Shown in pieces: positions 59,633 to 64,000 of a stretch of 64,000 nucleotides of DNA. Source of the stretch: an uncultured Clostridia bacterium (GTDB lineage: Bacteria > Bacillota > Clostridia > Christensenellales > Borkfalkiaceae); the NCBI GenBank assembly GCA_944368775.1, contig CALVXB010000012.1:1-64000 (forward strand), in the 5' to 3' direction. Made by a program: the position numbers and the translations under genes. Under the pieces are notes generated by a model. That model was given only the letters and a program-made list of their open reading frames with translations, did no database searches and was not told the DNA's origin. How positions within the stretch are numbered: the first letter of the stretch is position 1; every line of letters begins with the position of its first letter.

Positions 59633-62386
59633 TTACTCGCTGCGCAGCGCCACCACGGGGTCGCGCTTGGCGGCCGCCGAAGCGGGCACGAGGCCGGAGA
59701 TGAGGGTGAGCGCCACGCTGATGACGATCATGATAAACGCGCTCAGCGGCGGCAGCGCCGCCAGCCCCGCGATGCCGGTGAGCGGCGTCAGGATGGCGTT
59801 GACGATGATCTGACACAGGTAGGCGACGAGCACGCCGAAGCAGCCGGAGATGAGGCCGATGATGAAGGTCTCGGCGTTGAAGACGCGCTTGATGTCCTTG
59901 CGCCGCGCGCCGATGGCGCGCAGCACGCCGATCTCTTTGGTGCGCTCGACGACGGAGACGTAGGTGATGACGCCGATCATGACGGTGGAGACGACCAGCG
60001 AGATGGCCGTAAAGGCGACGAGCACGTAGGTGATCGCGTCGAGGATGGTCTCGACCATACTCATCAATAAGCCAATCGTATCGGTATATTTTATTTCCGT
60101 CGGGCCATCATATCCTTCGACCACACCGTCGTTCATATCCAGATAAGCCTGCCTTTCGGCAACAGCCACATCATTCCAAACATCCAAATATGCAAGTAAT
60201 TCTGCTTTTGAATCAAAATCGCGCGCATAAATACTAACTGAATTGACAGTATCATCGCCACCCAGCGAACGAATCACCGTTTCTGCATCCTGACTATTTG
60301 CAAATACTTGTTGAGGAATTAATAATTGTGGATTTTGTGTCGCCTGCCCAATAAACATATCGTACAAAGATACATAACCTGCAAGCGACGCCACATTCGG
60401 AGATTCTTGCGCTTGCAAATTCTGCACAATCGAAGATTGCATATTTGCTTCAATATATTCTTGCAAAAGTCTCTCCGTAAGATTCAATCCGGAACTCAAA
60501 CAACCATAAGTAAGCTCATCTTTCAATCGCAAAACGCCAACGATCTCGATTGTCATACCATCTTCTTCAGAAACTGTAACAGGCTCTCCGTCTGTTACTT
60601 CATATCCCTGATAGATATACTGAAATGACGGGTAAGTACTCTCTGTATAAACTTTATCATTGTAGTACAACGAAAACGTAGTACCTATGATGCTTTGCTC
60701 CCCATCTTCTTTATAAATAGGGAAACTCTCCGTTGTTTGTTCACCGCCATCTTGCGCGTCGATAAAGAGATCCAAGAAGTTCGCTTCATCAAGGAACCCA
60801 AGTTGTGCAAACGTGAGGTCTGTAACATCATTACTTTCCCCTACAACGAGGACTGCTTCATTCGATGCTTCGGGGAAATCTCCAAACAAATCATATTGCG
60901 ATAAAACATATTCGCCGCAACGCTCGTCTGAAAAATCAGAAGTCCCCGGCATAAAGTTGACTACATCGGTAAAATAATCAACGAACCTCGTCAACGAGGA
61001 ATATTGTTCTTCTGCGGTTGTCAAAATATCTGTGTAATATTCACGCAATGCACTGAGAGACATGTGCATGTTTGTTACGGGAATCTGCGTAATATCCGAT
61101 CCGATTGCAACATCGACAAACAAATTATTCGTTAAGCTGACGCCGTATGCGTACTCGATCGCATAATACAGCTCTTGCGGCATATCTTCCAGATATTCGA
61201 TGTACGACATCTCCTCCCCGTCGATCGTGGCTTTGTTTGTTTCGTTCAAATCGTTCATCGTCGTCATGCCCTGTGCAAGCTGTGACAAAAACGAATTAAC
61301 GACAACGCGATCGCCAATCTCCTCCAAATCTAAACCCGTGGACATATCTCCACTCATAAAACTTGTCATCGCTGTATTAAGATCCAGCGCAGTCTCATTA
61401 ATTTGAATCGGGTAGTAGGAGAGCATATCCTCTTCCGTCTGGCGGATATAGTTGTTGAAGCCGTTGGAGAGGGCGAGCACGAGGCAGACGCTGATGATGC
61501 CGATGCTGCCCGCGACGCTCGTGACCGCCGTGCGCCCCTTTTTGGTGAGCAGGTTGCGCCCCGAAAGCATGAAAGCCGTCCAGAAGGACATGCTCGTCTT
61601 TTCTCTGTTCTTGCGCAGCGCGCGGCGAGCGCGGCGCTGCTCGGCGGCGGAAGCGTTTGCAGCGACCGTCCCCTCCTCGACGTACGCCTCGTCCGGCTCG
61701 AAGGGGTCGCTGTCCCCCACGATCTGCCCGTCTTTGAGCTCGACGATGCGGGATGCGTACCGCTTGGCGAGCTCGGGGTTGTGGGTGACCATGATGACCA
61801 GCCGCTCCCCCGCGATCTCGCGGATGAGGTCCATGATCTGCACGCTCGTCGCGCTGTCCAGCGCGCCCGTCGGCTCGTCTGCGAGCAAGATCTCGGGGTT
61901 GTTGACGAGCGCGCGGGCGATGGCCACGCGCTGCATCTGCCCGCCCGAGAGCTGGTTGGGCCGCTTGTTCAGTTCGCCGCCCAGCCCGACGCGCTCGAGC
62001 GCCTGTTTGGCGCGCGCCTTGCGCTCCTGCGAGCGGATGCCCGACAGCGTGAGCGCCAGCTCGACGTTTTCGAGCACCGTCTGGTGCGGGATGAGGTTGT
62101 ACGACTGGAAGACGAAGCCGATGCTGTGGTTGCGGTAGGCGTCCCAGTCGCCGTCCTTGTAGCCCTTGGTCGAGCGGCCCTTGATGACGAGGTCGCCCGA
62201 GGTGTAGTGGTCAAGCCCGCCGATGATGTTGAGCAGCGTCGTCTTGCCGCAACCCGAGTGGCCGAGCACCGCAACGAACTCCTTGCTGCGGAAGTTGAGC
62301 GATACGCCGCGCAGCGCGTGCACCGCCGAATCGGCGACCTTATAATCTTTGGTGATCTTTTCAAGCTGTAAGATTGCCTGTGCCAT
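59633..62386 (-). CDS. MacB-type ABC protein: ATPase fused to FtsX-like permease
   Basis: 917 residues. ATPase part 1-230: L-G-H-S-G-C-G-K-T-T, L-S-G-G-Q-M-Q-R-V-A, L-L-A-D-E-P-T-G-A-L-D. A linker and first helix follow (about 285-310), then a large outer domain (about 318-775), then three helices with the FtsX block (F-T-A-I-S-L-V-V-S-T-V-M-I-G, T-K-E-I-G-V-L-R-A-I-G-A). Such proteins move lipoproteins, peptides or drive envelope machinery. Bases 60060-61435, which code the outer domain, are markedly AT-rich compared with both flanks. AGGAG before the ATG; a GC hairpin (62401-62418) precedes it. Confidence 0.93.
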   Translation of the reverse strand: MAQAILQLEKITKDYKVADSAVHALRGVSLNFRSKEFVAVLGHSGCGKTTLLNIIGGLDHYTSGDLVIKGRSTKGYKDGDWDAYRNHSIGFVFQSYNLIPHQTVLENVELALTLSGIRSQERKARAKQALERVGLGGELNKRPNQLSGGQMQRVAIARALVNNPEILLADEPTGALDSATSVQIMDLIREIAGERLVIMVTHNPELAKRYASRIVELKDGQIVGDSDPFEPDEAYVEEGTVAANASAAEQRRARRALRKNREKTSMSFWTAFMLSGRNLLTKKGRTAVTSVAGSIGIISVCLVLALSNGFNNYIRQTEEDMLSYYPIQINETALDLNTAMTSFMSGDMSTGLDLEEIGDRVVVNSFLSQLAQGMTTMNDLNETNKATIDGEEMSYIEYLEDMPQELYYAIEYAYGVSLTNNLFVDVAIGSDITQIPVTNMHMSLSALREYYTDILTTAEEQYSSLTRFVDYFTDVVNFMPGTSDFSDERCGEYVLSQYDLFGDFPEASNEAVLVVGESNDVTDLTFAQLGFLDEANFLDLFIDAQDGGEQTTESFPIYKEDGEQSIIGTTFSLYYNDKVYTESTYPSFQYIYQGYEVTDGEPVTVSEEDGMTIEIVGVLRLKDELTYGCLSSGLNLTERLLQEYIEANMQSSIVQNLQAQESPNVASLAGYVSLYDMFIGQATQNPQLLIPQQVFANSQDAETVIRSLGGDDTVNSVSIYARDFDSKAELLAYLDVWNDVAVAERQAYLDMNDGVVEGYDGPTEIKYTDTIGLLMSMVETILDAITYVLVAFTAISLVVSTVMIGVITYVSVVERTKEIGVLRAIGARRKDIKRVFNAETFIIGLISGCFGVLVAYLCQIIVNAILTPLTGIAGLAALPPLSAFIMIVISVALTLISGLVPASAAAKRDPVVALRSE

Positions 62387-62474
62387 TCTCTGTCTCCTGT
62401 GCGCGCCCTTCGGCGCGCGTTATAAGTCTGCCCCGCCCGCGGCGGTGCCCTTCAAACAAAATACTGCCGCGCCC

Positions 62475-62939
62475 TCACGCCTTAGCGGGCTCTGCCGCGG
62501 CGGCCTCGACGGAGGAATTGAACGCGCCGATGAACTCGTGCGCCTCCGTAAGGAACTTTGCGAGCCGCCCCTCGCCGAAGCGGGCGATGAGGTTTTCGAG
62601 CACGGCGTTGATGCGCCGCTTGATGTCGGTATACGCGCCGTACGCCTCTTCCGTCAGCTCGATGTAGGCGATCTTGCGGTCCTTTGCGTCGGGAACGCGG
62701 CGCACGATCTTTTTCGCCTCCAGCTTGTTGACGATCTGCGACACGGCCGAGCGGGTGATGTCGAGCTTTTCGGCGAGGCGGCTTGAGATCAGGCGCCTGC
62801 CCTCCCCCTGCGCCACGACGATCTCGCGCATCATCAGCATCTCGGTGTTGTTGAAGGGCAGCGAATGGTACACTTCCCGCGCCCCTTCGAGCTGTTTGCT
62901 GATGCTGTAGATCTCCTGCATCAAGCGATTCGCGTCCAT
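62475..62939 (-). CDS. MarR-family transcriptional regulator
   Basis: 154 residues from ATG 62939 behind GAAGGAGG. Winged helix: S-S-R-L-A-E-K-L-D-I-T-R-S-A-V-S-Q-I-V-N-K-L-E and wing R-R-V-P-D-A-K-D-R-K-I-A-Y-I-E-L-T. It precedes the MacB-type gene by 88 bases and probably controls both. Promoter and palindrome at 62971-63011. Confidence 0.95.
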   Translation of the reverse strand: MDANRLMQEIYSISKQLEGAREVYHSLPFNNTEMLMMREIVVAQGEGRRLISSRLAEKLDITRSAVSQIVNKLEAKKIVRRVPDAKDRKIAYIELTEEAYGAYTDIKRRINAVLENLIARFGEGRLAKFLTEAHEFIGAFNSSVEAAAAEPAKA

Positions 62940-63317
62940 AACTTCCTCCTTCGGGCGATTGATAAGCCCTTAATTGTTAATTATTTTACGCAAAGGTGTA
63001 CAAAAAGTCAACCGTTTGGCGCGCGCGGCGGCGCGATTTCACCGCCTTTTCATACGCCGCCCGCCGCCGTCACATTTACCCGCCCCGCCGCGCTTTTTGC
63101 ACATTTTATCCGCACTTTGTGTGCTTTTTGATGTGAAGAATGTCTGTTTTGCACCCGCCGCGCATCTCTTGGCGGGCGCATGGAAGCGCCCGCCCCTGCA
63201 CACACTATCCGAAAGCGAAATTGCGACTAAAACGGAGGTATATTTTCGCTTGCCGCGGGCGGCGCGCAGCCGCTATACTGTTTCTGAAAAAAGAAAATGA
63301 AAAAAGGAGAATTGATC
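62940..63317. promoter_or_regulatory. Divergent region between marR and ldh
   Basis: No gene is seen in these 378 bases. Besides the leftward promoter there is a rightward one for ldh: TTGCCG (63250-63255), an 18-base spacer, TATACT (63274-63279). A perfect 9-bp hairpin GGCGGGCGC/GCGCCCGCC (63171-63179, 63186-63194) without a U-run lies upstream. No clear Rex site was recognised. Confidence 0.55.
62971..63011 (-). promoter_or_regulatory. Promoter and likely operator of the MarR-MacB unit
   Basis: On the minus strand TTGACT (63006-63011), 17 bases, TAAAAT (62983-62988). A TAATT-GTT-AATTA palindrome (62971-62983) covers the predicted start, right for MarR autorepression. Confidence 0.8.
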
Positions 63318-64000
63318 ATGATCGATCCGAGAAAGGTCGCCGTCATCGGCTGCGGGTTCGTCGGTTCTGCGTGCGCGTTCGCGCTCATGCAGCACGGGCT
63401 GTATTCTGACATGGTGCTCATCGACGCAAACCGCGCCCGCGCCGAGGGAGAGGCGGAGGACATCGCGCACGGGCTGCTCTTCGCAAAGCCGATGAACATC
63501 CGCGCGGGAGATTACGCCGATGCCGCCGACGCGGCGATGGCCGTCGTGACGGCGGGCGCCAACCAAAAGCCGGGCGAGACCCGCCTCGACCTCGTCCGCC
63601 GCAACAGCGCCATCATGCTCTCCGTGCTGGGCGAGCTGAAAAAGGCCGGCTTTGCGGGCAACATCCTCGTCGTGTCCAACCCCGTCGACGTGCTCACGCG
63701 CGTCGCGCAAATGCACGCCGGGCTGCCCGAGGGGCGCGTATTCGGCTCGGGCACGGTGCTCGATACCGCCCGCCTGCGCTACCTGCTGGGCGAGCACCTC
63801 GACGTCGACCACCGCAGCGTGCACGCCTTTATCGTCGGCGAGCACGGCGACAGCGAGATCGCCCTCTGGAGCAGCGCGACGGTGTCCGGCGTGCCGCTGC
63901 ACGACTTTTGCGAGATGCGCGGGTACTTCGACCACGAAAACGCCATGCGCGAGATCGGCGAGTCGGTCAAAAAGAGCGCCTACCGCATCATCGAGCGCAA
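63318..64000 (+). CDS. ldh: L-lactate dehydrogenase, 3' end beyond window
   Basis: 227 codons are visible of about 315. AAAAAGGAGA precedes the ATG. Rossmann V-I-G-C-G-F-V-G-S; substrate loop G-A-N-Q-K-P-G-E-T-R with Gln, which marks lactate rather than malate dehydrogenase; V-S-N-P-V-D-V; catalytic His in V-G-E-H-G-D-S. It reduces pyruvate to L-lactate, regenerating NAD in fermentation. Confidence 0.96.
   Translation, partial: MIDPRKVAVIGCGFVGSACAFALMQHGLYSDMVLIDANRARAEGEAEDIAHGLLFAKPMNIRAGDYADAADAAMAVVTAGANQKPGETRLDLVRRNSAIMLSVLGELKKAGFAGNILVVSNPVDVLTRVAQMHAGLPEGRVFGSGTVLDTARLRYLLGEHLDVDHRSVHAFIVGEHGDSEIALWSSATVSGVPLHDFCEMRGYFDHENAMREIGESVKKSAYRIIER

Noticed and set aside
61403..62371. A 322-codon plus-strand frame opposite the MacB ATPase
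   Set aside because: Shadow frame; it stops where the AT-rich domain begins, as expected if it reflects only base composition.

Overview
The window looks like chromosome from a GC-rich, low-motility Firmicute of the class Clostridia, plausibly one of the uncultured gut lineages. This is inferred from the Clostridia-style neighbourhoods (mrnC-rlmB-sigH, dnaX-ebfC-recR), type III glutamine synthetase, LL-diaminopimelate aminotransferase, formate-tetrahydrofolate ligase, rubrerythrin, LemA/DUF2207 and L-lactate dehydrogenase. Promoters are sharp TTGACA-N17-TATAAT boxes and ribosome sites are of AGGAGG type. No rRNA, tRNA, CRISPR array or complete mobile element was seen. I cannot name the species.

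Layout. 1-13373 (minus) is one giant surface protein of more than 4457 residues, entering from its signal peptide at 13373 and running off the left edge. It is built from about forty MBG/YDG-type beta modules and ends in two membrane helices and three different short tandem repeats. 13833-18130 holds two signal-peptide/SH3-like/single-helix envelope proteins around a small regulator-like gene that has a LexA-like palindrome at its promoter. 18328-26443 holds a tandem OB-fold protein, a polysaccharide deacetylase, a heterodimeric ABC exporter, and divergently lemA plus a DUF2207 membrane protein. 26444-27079 is non-coding and carries a large imperfect inverted repeat.

27080-32562 (minus) is a long genome-maintenance and RNA-processing run: mrnC, rlmB, a SigH-like sigma factor, dnaX, ebfC, recR, gpsA. 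32797-35245 (plus) is a YtrA-type regulator with its ABC transporter. 35337-43237 (minus) is dapF-pyrG-dapL, purA, type III glutamine synthetase and a small membrane protein. 43485-47842 (minus) is pfkA-ppx-ppk, joining glycolysis to polyphosphate turnover. 48059-53998 (minus) holds rubrerythrin with two tiny genes, a zinc-ribbon membrane protein with a start-codon anomaly, glnS, fhs and a short unknown gene. 54133-56457 (plus) is a PAP2 phosphatase and glycyl-tRNA synthetase. 56581-59487 (minus) is an isolated pair of phage tail-fibre/baseplate-like genes. 59633-62939 is a MarR regulator with a MacB-type ABC protein whose outer domain is strikingly AT-rich. The window ends inside an L-lactate dehydrogenase gene.

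The best candidates for something new are the orphan baseplate/fibre pair, the mosaic MacB protein, the giant adhesin's unusual C-terminal anchor, the two overlapping tiny genes after rubrerythrin, the AT-hook tail on the exopolyphosphatase beside ppk, and two genes whose promoters imply leaderless mRNAs. All starts and motifs were read by eye; residue positions are approximate.
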